In this document: piece by piece, positions 1-8,620 of the stretch
Layout: each line of letters opens with the position of its first letter
Position numbering within the stretch: position 1 is the stretch's first letter
NCBI GenBank assembly: GCA_013815395.1
Contig: JACDGH010000020.1
Span: 1 to 17,982, forward strand
Source: Parachlamydiaceae bacterium
GTDB taxonomy: Bacteria > Chlamydiota > Chlamydiia > Chlamydiales > Parachlamydiaceae
DNA length: 17,982 nucleotides
Reading direction: 5' to 3'
Notes under the pieces: generated by a model
The model's database searches: none
The model's input: the letters and a program-made list of their open reading frames with translations, nothing else
What the model was told of the DNA's origin: nothing
Program-made: the position numbers and the translations under genes

Positions 1-1
1 C

Positions 2-1942
2 ATGCGTGGTATCATTGTAAATATGCCCACTGAGTCCTCACAACCATCTACTAACATATTACCATCTAGACAAATTCCCAAGCCAACCAACAATAGCGCA
101 AAGCAATCCAATCTATTGCAAAATGATCAATTTTATTTAGAGACACTTCCCAAACTCCTAGGAAAAGATTTTATTGCGCAAAGTACTCTCCGTTCAGCAT
201 CTCTGGGAAAACCCAATAACCTTCACCCTTTTAGCAATTGGAGAGATACTTCTTCATGGATAGATATGTGCAACGTCACGGTTGCTAAATCCAAATTCGG
301 CATTTTTGAAGCTTTCGCTCCTAATATGGCCACTAAAATGGAGGAAAGAATAAATACTAAAACGGGCTTGCCTGAATATTGGATTTTTTTACGCAATGAT
401 GTCTTTTGGGCACCCCTTAAAATTGAATATTTTCCTGATGGGATGCAGCTAGCCCCTGAATTTTTGCGAAAACATCAGGTAACAGCTGAAGACTATAAGT
501 TCTTTTACGACATCATGATGAATACCTATGTGCAAGAACCACAAGCTGTAGCTCTCCGCACCTTTTATAACGACTTGGAAGAATTCGAAATCGTCGACAA
601 ATTCACATTTATCGCGCGTTGGAAAACGAGGCTCGTGGATGGACCCGATGGAAAAAAAATTCCAAGAACAAGGTACATCTCCAAAGAATTGACCGGTCAG
701 CTTAAGCCTTTAGCATCCTTTGTCTACAAATATTTTCCAGATGGAAAAAAAATTGTAGATGACGATACCGCACCCGACACCTATCGCACTAATTCCGTCT
801 GGGCACAAAATTTTAATGAACATTGGGCCAAAAATATCATTGTGAGCTGTGGACCATGGATCTTTGATGGGATGACTGACCGCCAAATTAAATTTAAACG
901 CAATCCTGACTTCTTTTCACGGTTTGCTGCTTTATCTACAGCCATGGAAATTGAGTTTAAAGGCAGTGCGGACAACATTTGGCAAGCTTTTAAAAGCAAT
1001 CAACTAGATACCTATATACTCCCACCCGAGCAAGAAATTGAACTTGACGATTTCAAAAAATCTGAGCAATATGCGCAACAACAGAAAAAAGGTGAAGGCA
1101 TTCAACGCTTAGAATATGTCGACCGCAGCTATCTTTACATCGGCTGGAATCAAGCTAAATCATTTTTTAAAAATAGAAAAGTGCGCCAGGCGCTGACCAT
1201 GGCCATCGATCGCCATCGCATTATTCAACAAAATTTAAATGGCATGGGCATAGAAATTACAGGACCCTTCTATCGCTTTTCTCCCTCTTACGACGCCACA
1301 ATTGTGCCCTGGCCTTTCGATCCTCAAGCTGCTCGCCGCCTTTTGGAAGAAGAAGGGTGGTTCGATAGTGATGGAGATGGGATCTTAGATAAGAAAATCG
1401 ATGGTAAACAAGTGCCTTTTAAATTTTCTTTAACCTATTTTGTTAAAAACCCTACATCTAAATCGATTTGTGAATACATCGCTACTGCCTTAAAAGAGAT
1501 TGGTGTGATCTGCAATCTTAACGGTGTCGATATTGCCGATCTATCCTCTTCCATCGATGACAAAAGTTTTGATGCGTTATTCATGGTATGGGGTTTGGGA
1601 AGCCCGCCTGAAGATCCACGTCAATTGTGGTACTCCACAGGAGCCAAAGAGAAGGGCTCTTCCAACGCTATTGGGTTTGCAAATTCTGAAATTGATGAAA
1701 TCATCAATGCCTTGGAATACGAATATGATCGCGAAAAGCGATTGGTCCTTTATCATCGCTTTCATGCCATTATGAATGAGGAGCAACCCTATACATTTTT
1801 ATATACCCCCAAAAGAACTTTATTGTACCGCGACTACGTAAAAAATGTCTTTATTCCGGCCGAAAGACAAGACCTTATACCAGGTGCTAATGTGGCTGAA
1901 CCAGATTCAAGCATCTTTTGGCTGAATAAAAAATCACTATAG
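2..1942 (+). CDS. ABC transporter substrate-binding protein, peptide type (SBP family 5, OppA-like), probably 5'-partial
   Basis: Extracytoplasmic solute-binding protein that would deliver oligopeptides to the two permeases encoded immediately downstream. The frame encodes 646 residues. Family-5 signatures include a KVRQALTMAIDR segment (about residues 395-406) and GWFDSDGDG near 452-460, a glycine/aspartate turn common in this family before the next strand. SPPEDPRQLWYS and a C-terminal helix with an EYDREKR-type sequence also fit. The first visible ATG lies at base 2 and the N-terminus (MRGIIVNMPTESSQ) has no signal peptide or lipobox, while the frame is open to the window edge. The true start and export signal are therefore probably upstream. 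The stop TAG is 15 bp before the permease start, so the genes are likely co-transcribed. Family assignment is firm; peptide specificity is inferred. Confidence 0.88.
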   Translation: MRGIIVNMPTESSQPSTNILPSRQIPKPTNNSAKQSNLLQNDQFYLETLPKLLGKDFIAQSTLRSASLGKPNNLHPFSNWRDTSSWIDMCNVTVAKSKFGIFEAFAPNMATKMEERINTKTGLPEYWIFLRNDVFWAPLKIEYFPDGMQLAPEFLRKHQVTAEDYKFFYDIMMNTYVQEPQAVALRTFYNDLEEFEIVDKFTFIARWKTRLVDGPDGKKIPRTRYISKELTGQLKPLASFVYKYFPDGKKIVDDDTAPDTYRTNSVWAQNFNEHWAKNIIVSCGPWIFDGMTDRQIKFKRNPDFFSRFAALSTAMEIEFKGSADNIWQAFKSNQLDTYILPPEQEIELDDFKKSEQYAQQQKKGEGIQRLEYVDRSYLYIGWNQAKSFFKNRKVRQALTMAIDRHRIIQQNLNGMGIEITGPFYRFSPSYDATIVPWPFDPQAARRLLEEEGWFDSDGDGILDKKIDGKQVPFKFSLTYFVKNPTSKSICEYIATALKEIGVICNLNGVDIADLSSSIDDKSFDALFMVWGLGSPPEDPRQLWYSTGAKEKGSSNAIGFANSEIDEIINALEYEYDREKRLVLYHRFHAIMNEEQPYTFLYTPKRTLLYRDYVKNVFIPAERQDLIPGANVAEPDSSIFWLNKKSL

Positions 1943-1944
1943 TT

Positions 1945-1950
1945 AGGGGA
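1945..1950 (+). promoter_or_regulatory. Ribosome binding site supporting a TTG start
   Basis: AGGGGA sits seven bases upstream of the TTG at 1958. It decides the start of the OppB/YejB-type permease, because the product begins MLNYIIRRLLLLPL, exactly where this permease family normally begins, and no ATG or GTG offers an equally good N-terminus. Confidence 0.6.
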
Positions 1951-1957
1951 GCTTCCA

Positions 1958-3457
1958 TTGCTCAATTATATTATTCGCCGCTTACTACTTTTACCCCTGA
2001 CATTGTTGTGCATCATCTTAGTTAACTTTGTCATTATCAATCTGGCTCCTGGAGATCCGGTGACAGTGACCGAAATATCTGCCGATGGGGCCAGTCGACA
2101 AGAGAAACGCTCCGTAGCCTTTGGTTCTGATGAACGCTATTTGCAATTTCGGGAACATTATGGATTAACACTCCCAATCCTTTTTAATACATGGGCATGG
2201 ACTTCACAAAGTACTGTGGATAATCTCTTAAAAATATTAATCTCCAAAAAAAAATCTTCGCAGGCTACTGAAGAGATGCCTGTTAAAGAATATGACGCCC
2301 TAAGGGTTTCCTTTGGGGACAGATCGCGCTATATTATGGATAAACTTTTATTTGTGCTCACCGCACAAGATGAATCCATACCCATGCGTGCCATGGCCTC
2401 TAGGTTTTTTGCACGCGGCGGTACGCGACAGGCTTATTTAGGATCTAACCTCAAAACTGACCAGAAACTTTATAATCGCAAAATAGCTATCGATAATAAT
2501 TTTTTAAGGAAAGCGACTTTCTCACCTTCAGATCCAAAAGAAGATATCCAAAAAAAATCGCAGGAATTATCCGAATGGTACATTAAAAACAGAGAATTTT
2601 ATGGTTTTGAGCCCACTTCTTTAGAAAAATTTAAAATATTCTTTTTCGATTCCCGTTTTTTTCGATACATGAGCCGCGTTTTGACATTGGATTTCGGTAC
2701 TATGCGCAATGACAGTAACAAATCTGTGGTCAGCGAAGTCACCAAACGTTTTAAATATTCACTTACACTTGCTATCTTACCGATGCTCATCGCTTTCGCT
2801 TTATGCCAGATTTTCGGCTTCACCATGGCCTATAAACAACATCGTTGGCAGGACTACTCGTTGAGTATATTTTTTTTGACGCTCTATGCTTTGCCCATCT
2901 TTGTGGTGGCACCTTTCCTCATTGAAAAAGTGGCCCTAAATGGTCATTTCCCATTGACTCAAATCCCCATCCCCGTCAGTGGTTTTACAAGTTCTGAAAG
3001 TGTTTATAGTGGTTTAAATTCCTACCAGCGCCTCTTTAATGTTTTTCAGCATATTTGCCTCCCTATTATAGCTATCTTGTACGGAACATTAGCCTCTGAA
3101 TCTCGTCTATCGCGCACTGCAGTGCTAGAGGTTCTTCGTCAAGACTTTGTTAGAACCGCTCGTGCTAAGGGAGTACCTCCTTTGACCATCTTATACAAAC
3201 ATGTTGGAAGAAATGCGGCAATTACTATTGTAACTTCACTCGCTGGTTCTTTAGGTATTATATTAGGTGGGTCGCTAATTGTCGAAACCCTTTTTGAAAT
3301 CGATGGATTTGGTAAATTTTTCTATGATGCCATTGTCAATCGCGATTACAATGTCATTATGTTTTCATCTTTGGCAGGTTCGTTGCTTGCCTTGATAGGA
3401 TATCTTACAGCAGATATCGCGTACACAGTTTTAGATCCTCGTTTGAGCTTGGAGTGA
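1958..3457 (+). CDS. oppB: ABC transporter permease, OppB/YejB type, with ~150-residue insertion
   Basis: Inner-membrane permease subunit of a peptide importer. Residues 5-30 form the first membrane helix followed by the usual APGDP. The transport domain runs from about 265 to the end, with an EAA loop at 391-420 (RTARAKG at 399-405). The C-terminus (NRDYNVIMF, then a YTVLDPR ending) is close to what I recall of Escherichia coli YejB. At 499 residues the protein is much longer than usual (about 310-365). The excess is an insertion at roughly 84-230, between the conserved YGLTLPI (68-74) and the TLDFGTM (243-249) that normally follow closely. The insert is charged, has no obvious membrane helix, and by topology should face the periplasm. 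Translation starts at TTG with a good ribosome site. The next gene starts 10 bp after the stop. Confidence 0.9.
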   Translation: MLNYIIRRLLLLPLTLLCIILVNFVIINLAPGDPVTVTEISADGASRQEKRSVAFGSDERYLQFREHYGLTLPILFNTWAWTSQSTVDNLLKILISKKKSSQATEEMPVKEYDALRVSFGDRSRYIMDKLLFVLTAQDESIPMRAMASRFFARGGTRQAYLGSNLKTDQKLYNRKIAIDNNFLRKATFSPSDPKEDIQKKSQELSEWYIKNREFYGFEPTSLEKFKIFFFDSRFFRYMSRVLTLDFGTMRNDSNKSVVSEVTKRFKYSLTLAILPMLIAFALCQIFGFTMAYKQHRWQDYSLSIFFLTLYALPIFVVAPFLIEKVALNGHFPLTQIPIPVSGFTSSESVYSGLNSYQRLFNVFQHICLPIIAILYGTLASESRLSRTAVLEVLRQDFVRTARAKGVPPLTILYKHVGRNAAITIVTSLAGSLGIILGGSLIVETLFEIDGFGKFFYDAIVNRDYNVIMFSSLAGSLLALIGYLTADIAYTVLDPRLSLE

Positions 3458-3467
3458 AATAATTCGA

Positions 3468-4985
3468 ATGGCGCAATACGATCCTTATTGGAAAATCATC
3501 TGGAAGCAATTTAAAAAACACACTTTAGGGCTTACAGCCTTAGGTGTAGTGCTGTTATTTTGTCTAGTTGCTATATATGCGCCGTTTTTAGCCTCCAGTA
3601 AACCGCTAGTTGTACAATATAATGGAGAATGGTTCTTTCCTCTTTTTCGCTATCTTTTTTACACCGGTTTTTTCACTAAACATTTAGATATATTTTTTAA
3701 TGTATTGATATTTACTATGCCGATTGCTTTAATTGCTACTACTCTTTATCACCAATCTCGCAAAATTCTAAGAGTTGTCTTAATCAGTTTAACAAGCTTA
3801 CAAGTGATCATTTTCTGCTTCTTTGTTTTTAGCCAACCACACGATCCCTCAGCTGATAAGCTTCTTAATGAGGCCAGAGAGCAAGCTCTTAAAACACATC
3901 CCTTGCCTAATTGGGATTTCGATCTAAAATTTATGTCTCCCTACGCGCGTTTAAATCTCATTCTACGCGCCCAGCAACTGCAGAGACAACAGCAGATTTT
4001 GAAAAAATATAGTAATGCTTTCTATGCTTTCACAAGCAAAGACCTACCCATGCCAACCTTATGGCAGTTGGATTACGATAATGAAATAAGCGCCCTTAAA
4101 CGCTATCAAGATCAAATTGAAAAACTTAAGGCCGTGGATGAAGTGGGATCGAAGAGTTACCTTCAAGCCGAAGCAAACCTACTCTATATGCAAGAGCGTC
4201 GCGCATGGATCGAATCGCAAATCAAATTATTGAAATACGAAATCATGCCACTCCTGAGCTCATTTCACTGGGAAGATGATGCTGGAGGTAGTCAAAGTCT
4301 GAACCGAGTTGTCTCCTTATGGGAATTATCCAGAATAAATCACAAAGATCTTTTAGCAGCTTTAATTTTCGGAGTAAGGATCTCATTGGTCGTAGGCATT
4401 ATGGCCGTCTCCATTGCACTAGCTATAGCCCTCCCGATAGGTTCTTATGCGGGCTTCTATGGAGGGAAATTAGATATTGTTGTCAGCCGCTTATTAGAGA
4501 TCTGGGAGTCGATGCCAACTTTTTTCATGCTCTTAATGGTTGTAGCAATCATGCAGAACAAGTCTATTTTCCTAGTGATTCTAGTTATAGGGCTTTTCGG
4601 ATGGACAACTTTCAGTCGCTTTATTCGGGGAGAATTTTTCAAACAACGTCATTTATCTTATGTCGAAGCCTGCCGAGCTATCGGCCTTAATGATTCCAGG
4701 ATTATGTTTTCACATATTTTACCCAATGCGATTCCACCGGTCCTCACTCTCCTTCCATTTTCCATAATGGGTGCCATCACAAGTGAGGCAGGCCTATCCT
4801 TTCTGGGACTGGGAGAAGAGGGATCATGTTCTTGGGGCGTGCTCATGGATGAAGGTCGCACGGCCTTCCCAGCAGAATCCTACCTGCTTTGGCCTCCTGC
4901 ACTTTTATTGATCACACTTCTGATTGCAATCGCATTGGTAGGGGATTCCCTCCGCGATGCCATCGACCCTAAAATGCATCGTTGA
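3468..4985 (+). CDS. oppC: ABC transporter permease, OppC/YejE type, with ~220-residue insertion
   Basis: Second permease of the importer, partner of the preceding one. Residues 20-42 form the first membrane helix, followed by SKPLVVQYNGEWFFPLF (44-60), typical of YejE-type proteins. The transport domain starts near 291. The EAA loop is EACRAIGL (400-407) and HILPNAIPP (416-424), and the end is the usual RDAIDP. The protein has 505 residues against about 300-340 for the family. The excess lies at about 65-285: two extra hydrophobic helices (about 72-94 and 99-121) and then a long, Gln/Glu/Lys-rich region (160-260) with coiled-coil character. The LGTD..GRD motif that normally precedes the transport domain is absent, replaced by RINHKDLLAALIFGVRIS. 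GGAG lies 13 bases upstream of the ATG, a rather long spacing. No ATPase gene follows; the next gene is convergent. Confidence 0.9.
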   Translation: MAQYDPYWKIIWKQFKKHTLGLTALGVVLLFCLVAIYAPFLASSKPLVVQYNGEWFFPLFRYLFYTGFFTKHLDIFFNVLIFTMPIALIATTLYHQSRKILRVVLISLTSLQVIIFCFFVFSQPHDPSADKLLNEAREQALKTHPLPNWDFDLKFMSPYARLNLILRAQQLQRQQQILKKYSNAFYAFTSKDLPMPTLWQLDYDNEISALKRYQDQIEKLKAVDEVGSKSYLQAEANLLYMQERRAWIESQIKLLKYEIMPLLSSFHWEDDAGGSQSLNRVVSLWELSRINHKDLLAALIFGVRISLVVGIMAVSIALAIALPIGSYAGFYGGKLDIVVSRLLEIWESMPTFFMLLMVVAIMQNKSIFLVILVIGLFGWTTFSRFIRGEFFKQRHLSYVEACRAIGLNDSRIMFSHILPNAIPPVLTLLPFSIMGAITSEAGLSFLGLGEEGSCSWGVLMDEGRTAFPAESYLLWPPALLLITLLIAIALVGDSLRDAIDPKMHR

Positions 4986-5009
4986 ATGAATTATGAATGA
5001 TTTGGATGG

Positions 5010-5021
5010 AAAAAAGGCCGC
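5010..5021 (-). terminator. Candidate intrinsic terminator of the fad operon
   Basis: Read on the minus strand, the palindrome at 5017-5146 closes with GCGGCC and is followed directly by six T (5015-5010). A GC-rich stem end plus a T run is what a Rho-independent terminator needs. The plus-strand side has no comparable T run after its last arm, so termination of the importer operon here is less clear. Confidence 0.5.
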
Positions 5022-5146
5022 ATTTATACGTTTAAGAGACTTAGGGGAAACGGTAGAGTAGAGGTGGGGGATATGTCCCACCTCCACTCTACCGTTTCTT
5101 AGCGACTCTGCGTTCATCTTAAGCCTCTAAGAGGTATAAAAGCGGC
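5017..5146. repeat. 130-bp nested imperfect palindrome between convergent operons
   Basis: Three pairs of arms nest within each other. The inner arms 5047-5068 and 5077-5098 are 22 nt with one mismatch and an 8-nt loop. The middle arms 5031-5045 and 5118-5133 pair with one gap. The outer arms 5017-5029 and 5134-5146 match at 12 of 13 positions. The right half carries about 20 extra bases (5099-5117, containing GACTCTGCG) with no partner on the left. The element is richer in G and C than its surroundings and looks like a small palindromic repeat element that could also serve as terminator. No second copy is in the window. Confidence 0.65.
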
Positions 5147-5186
5147 ATTCCGTTATAGAAATAACTTTTCGACGCACATCTCGTAT

Positions 5187-7340
5187 TTAATTAAAAAAAT
5201 TCTTTTTTTCGCGCTGCATCTCAATGAGCTTATTGCATGGGGCAAAGCGTGAGCCATATACATTTTCAAAATGTTTCAGCCGCTCCACAACCTTATCGAT
5301 GCCCACTTGGTCTGCATAGCGCAATAAGCCGCCGCGGAAGGGAGGAAACCCTATGCCCATGATCAAAGCCATATCAAGATATGCAGGATTCTCAATAATT
5401 TTTTCATCCAAACATTGAGCTGCCTCATTAATCATGCTGAACATCACTCGATCGCTCAGATCAGTATCTGGAGTTGGACTTTCTTTAATATTAAGAGACT
5501 GCTTTAAGTTATTAACTTCAGGATTGCGTTCTTTGCGAACCTCCCCCTCATACAGATAAAAACCTTTTCCACTCTTTTTACCGTATAATTTATGTTCGTT
5601 CATTAATTCGATTAATTTTGGAACGACCATACGATCGCCATAAGCCTCATGAAAGATTTTTGACACTTTATAACCGACATCATTGCCAACTTCATCGGCC
5701 AAAACAAATGGGGACATCGGCATGCCGAAATCGAGCATCATTGTTTCAAGTTTTTTGAAATCCGTTCCCTCTTGGAACATTAGAATCACTTCATTAGCGC
5801 CCCTTACGAAGATGCGATTGACTAAAAAGCCAGGGCAATCTTTAACCACAATCGGTGTTTTACCAAGCTTGCGGCAGATGTCTACAGCTGTTGCAATAGC
5901 TTTTGGAGATGATTTTTCCCCAGCCACAATTTCTACAAGCGGCATCTTGTTAGGAGGGTTAAAAAAATGCATGCCTACAAATCGCTCGGGATGTTCCATC
6001 ACTGAACACATCTCTGCAATTGTCAATGAAGATGTGTTTGTACCTATGACAGCATCCTTAGGGATATTTTTTTCTAGCTCTTTCAAAATTTGATGCTTAA
6101 GATTAAGACTTTCTACTGCTGCCTCTATCACTAAATCTACCTGTTGAAATCCTGAATAATCGATCGTTCCACTTAAACGATGGAATTTTAGAGAAGCTTC
6201 AGATGCCTTCATCCGTTTGTCTTTAACTAGTTTAGAATAGATCGCATTTGCCGTGCTATAGCCTTTGCCAATAGCAGTCCAATCAATATCCTTTAACCGC
6301 ACTGGAATTTCCTGATTGCTTAATAGCCAAGCAATACCGCTTCCCATGGTACCAGCACCTACGACACCTGCAGCATTGATTTTTGTCGGAGTGGCATCTC
6401 CCAGCAAATCTTTATCCTTTTTCAAGGCCTCATTCACAAAAAATAAATGGATCAAATGGGGTGCATTGATGAAATCCTTTGAAAGATTGCCCGTAAACGC
6501 CTCTATCTCCTTATTTAAGCCTTCTTGAAGCGGTAAATGGAAAGATTCTTGAATCAACTTAAGAGCAACAAGAGGCGCTGGATAATGCCCTTTGGTCTTT
6601 TTAATCACATCTTTTTCAGCCATGCGGAACAAAAAAGTTCTGCCTAAAGGGTTTTTTTCAACTAGGTTTTTTTTCCAGCTGCTACTAGTGCGCTTTTTTT
6701 CAATTTGCTTTTTGCCATCGTTTGTCAAAACATTCTGCACAAAAGCTTTGGATTTAACTTCAAAAAAATCGGCCGGTGCAATTGCGTCAACAAGATTGAT
6801 TTTTAAAGCTTTTTGAGCTTTTATAGGTTTACCACTAAGAATGAGTGCAAGCCCTTCTGTCAAGCCAACAAGGCGAGGCATGCGCTGAGTTCCACCCCAC
6901 CCCGGTATGATTCCCAAACTCACTTCGGGAAGTCCCATCACAGATTTTGGATTATCCGAAACTAACCGATAAGTGCAGGCCAAGGCTAGCTCCATGCCCC
7001 CACCAAGGCAAGCTCCATTAATAAAAGCAAAAGAGGGAATAGGTAAAGCCGACAATTTATTGAAGATACGATGACCATTAACAATAATTTCTCTGCCTTT
7101 CGTAGGGTCTTTAAAAATAGGCTCGAAACTGCGCAGATCAGCGCCAGCGATAAAAATATCTGGCTTTCCGCTAGATATAATGAGCGCTTTAATCTCCTTA
7201 TTTGCCGCCACTTGATCCAGCATTTCATCGAATTCTTTCATCGTCTCCATTGAAAGTTTATTGATCTTTTCACCTGGAAGATCGAAAATAATATTAGCAA
7301 TTCCCTCTTTATCCACATTAAGTTTAAATGCATTGCTCAT
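5187..7340 (-). CDS. fadJ: Fatty acid oxidation complex alpha subunit: enoyl-CoA hydratase / 3-hydroxyacyl-CoA dehydrogenase (FadJ/FadB type)
   Basis: Bifunctional beta-oxidation enzyme that hydrates trans-2-enoyl-CoA and then oxidises the 3-hydroxyacyl-CoA with NAD+. The N-terminal crotonase domain has GACLGGGMELALA with Glu117 and MGLPEV with Glu139, the two catalytic glutamates. The dehydrogenase domain has the NAD-binding GVVGAGTMGSGIA at 325-337 and GMHFFNPP with His458, paired with Glu470 at the expected 12-residue distance. The ending GIGFPPFRGG plus YAD is also typical. At 717 residues it matches FadJ and FadB in length. The frame is open 16 codons further up, but the ATG at 7340 is chosen because GGAGGTGA precedes it and the protein then starts at the family's normal position. 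This ATG overlaps the fadI stop as TAATG, implying translational coupling. FadJ versus FadB is a judgement based on the FadI-like partner. Confidence 0.93.
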   Translation of the reverse strand: MSNAFKLNVDKEGIANIIFDLPGEKINKLSMETMKEFDEMLDQVAANKEIKALIISSGKPDIFIAGADLRSFEPIFKDPTKGREIIVNGHRIFNKLSALPIPSFAFINGACLGGGMELALACTYRLVSDNPKSVMGLPEVSLGIIPGWGGTQRMPRLVGLTEGLALILSGKPIKAQKALKINLVDAIAPADFFEVKSKAFVQNVLTNDGKKQIEKKRTSSSWKKNLVEKNPLGRTFLFRMAEKDVIKKTKGHYPAPLVALKLIQESFHLPLQEGLNKEIEAFTGNLSKDFINAPHLIHLFFVNEALKKDKDLLGDATPTKINAAGVVGAGTMGSGIAWLLSNQEIPVRLKDIDWTAIGKGYSTANAIYSKLVKDKRMKASEASLKFHRLSGTIDYSGFQQVDLVIEAAVESLNLKHQILKELEKNIPKDAVIGTNTSSLTIAEMCSVMEHPERFVGMHFFNPPNKMPLVEIVAGEKSSPKAIATAVDICRKLGKTPIVVKDCPGFLVNRIFVRGANEVILMFQEGTDFKKLETMMLDFGMPMSPFVLADEVGNDVGYKVSKIFHEAYGDRMVVPKLIELMNEHKLYGKKSGKGFYLYEGEVRKERNPEVNNLKQSLNIKESPTPDTDLSDRVMFSMINEAAQCLDEKIIENPAYLDMALIMGIGFPPFRGGLLRYADQVGIDKVVERLKHFENVYGSRFAPCNKLIEMQREKKNFFN

Positions 7341-8620
7341 TAATTCACCTCCACGACAATTGCTTGACCTTGTCCACCACCAATACACAACGAAGCTAGA
7401 CCCATATTTTTATTTCGCCTTTTAAGTTCTTTTAAAAGCGTAAGCACCAGGCGTGTACCTGAGGCGCCTAAAGGATGACCAAGAGCAATGGCACCACCAT
7501 TTACATTGAGTTTTTCCAAATCAATAGTTCCAAGGCACGAATCACGGCCTAGCTCTTTTTTAGCAAATTCATTGGAAGCGCAGGCATTCACTACAGCTAA
7601 TACTTGAGCAGCAAAAGCTTCATTAATTTCGATCAAATCGAAATCTGTTAACTGCATTCCCGTTTGGGTAAGAACTTTAGAAATGGCAAAAGCAGGTCCT
7701 AATCCCATGCGACTAGGTTGTAATCCCGCTACAGCGTAGTCACGGACATATCCCAAAGGATTCAAGCCCAAAGATTTCGCCTTAGATTCTTTCATCAACA
7801 ATACAGCGGCCGCTCCATCTGTCAGTTGACTAGAGTTACCTGCCGTCACAGTACCGGTATAGCGATCAAAAATGGGCTTTAATTTTGATAAGGCTAATAA
7901 AGTCTGATTAACGCGTGGACCATCATCTTGCGTTTGAATCGTTTGATAGGCCGGAGGCAAAGGGATCGGTGCAATTTCTTCAGCAAAACGTCCTTCCAAA
8001 ATACCTTTCATGGCTCTTTCTTGGCTTAGTAACGAAAAAGCATCCTGCTCTTCTCGCGAAACTCTAAATTCTCTTGAAAGAATCTCAGCTGTCTGTCCCA
8101 TGCTTAAGCCACATAATGGATCCGAAATCTCCGGAAATTCGGGAATGACTAGTCCGGGGCGAAACGAAAAAAGTGTGGATAGCTTTTGTTGCCAGCTTTT
8201 AGCTTTTGATAAACGCATTAGAAAATCTTGGTATTTTTTCTTAATGAGCACGGGAAAATTGCTCATCGACTCAGTCCCCCCCGCAATAATTATCTCAGCG
8301 CGACCTAATTGAATTTTATCAGCCGCTGAGGTGATAGCTTCCAAACCTGAAGCACAATTGCGATTGACAGTGTAAGCCGGAATTGAAACAGGTAACCCAC
8401 CCTTAACAGCTACAATACGGGCAATGTTGGCCGCATGCGGAGGTTGAATAACATTACCGAAAATCAGCTCATCAATGCTTGCTGAAGGAAGGCCAGAACG
8501 AGCTAATAGCTCAGTGACAACAAAAGCGCCGATATCATCGGCCTCAAGGTCGCGCATCACGCCACCTGCTTTACAAAATGGAGTTCGAATGCCGGATACG
8601 ATGGCAATACGATCTTTCAT
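7340..8620 (-). CDS. fadI: Acetyl-CoA C-acyltransferase (3-ketoacyl-CoA thiolase, FadI type)
   Basis: Thiolase that cleaves 3-ketoacyl-CoA with CoA to release acetyl-CoA, the last step of the beta-oxidation spiral. It is the expected partner of the adjacent hydratase/dehydrogenase in a trifunctional complex. The nucleophile Cys89 lies in NRNCASGLEA. GGTESMSNFP is at 114-123, GHPLGASGTR places His382, and CIGGGQGQA places the second catalytic cysteine, Cys412. At 426 residues it is longer than FadA (about 387) and close to FadI. The extra length lies in a loop at about 125-165, rich in Lys, Phe and Trp, as in FadI and the mitochondrial beta subunit. The ATG overlaps the fadD stop as ATGA, with AGGAGG four bases upstream (8625-8630). 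Confidence 0.94.
   Translation of the reverse strand: MKDRIAIVSGIRTPFCKAGGVMRDLEADDIGAFVVTELLARSGLPSASIDELIFGNVIQPPHAANIARIVAVKGGLPVSIPAYTVNRNCASGLEAITSAADKIQLGRAEIIIAGGTESMSNFPVLIKKKYQDFLMRLSKAKSWQQKLSTLFSFRPGLVIPEFPEISDPLCGLSMGQTAEILSREFRVSREEQDAFSLLSQERAMKGILEGRFAEEIAPIPLPPAYQTIQTQDDGPRVNQTLLALSKLKPIFDRYTGTVTAGNSSQLTDGAAAVLLMKESKAKSLGLNPLGYVRDYAVAGLQPSRMGLGPAFAISKVLTQTGMQLTDFDLIEINEAFAAQVLAVVNACASNEFAKKELGRDSCLGTIDLEKLNVNGGAIALGHPLGASGTRLVLTLLKELKRRNKNMGLASLCIGGGQGQAIVVEVN
7345..7352 (-). promoter_or_regulatory. Ribosome binding site of fadJ inside the end of fadI
   Basis: GGAGGTGA on the minus strand lies within the last codons of fadI, four bases before the fadJ ATG at 7340. It fixes the fadJ start and, with the TAATG stop/start overlap, indicates coupled translation of the thiolase and the alpha subunit. 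Confidence 0.7.

Noticed and set aside
1361..1400. EF-hand-like DSDGDGILD in the binding protein as a calcium site
   Set aside because: A GW-D-DGDG turn is common in family-5 binding proteins, so it is not a special feature here.
4319..4690. 123-codon frame overlapping the OppC-type permease
   Set aside because: Alternative frame within the conserved transport domain of a clear permease; no homology pattern of its own.
5683..6093. 136-codon open frame on the plus strand
   Set aside because: It lies entirely within fadJ on the opposite strand, which has complete catalytic motifs. The translated product is low in recognisable structure and has no ribosome site of note.
7341..7388. 16-codon upstream extension of fadJ (MYWWWTRSSNCRGGEL)
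   Set aside because: It is the out-of-frame reading of the fadI C-terminus. The ATG at 7340 has an excellent ribosome site and fits the family start.
8010..8312. 100-codon open frame on the plus strand
   Set aside because: Antisense to fadI, which is fully supported by thiolase motifs on both sides of this stretch.
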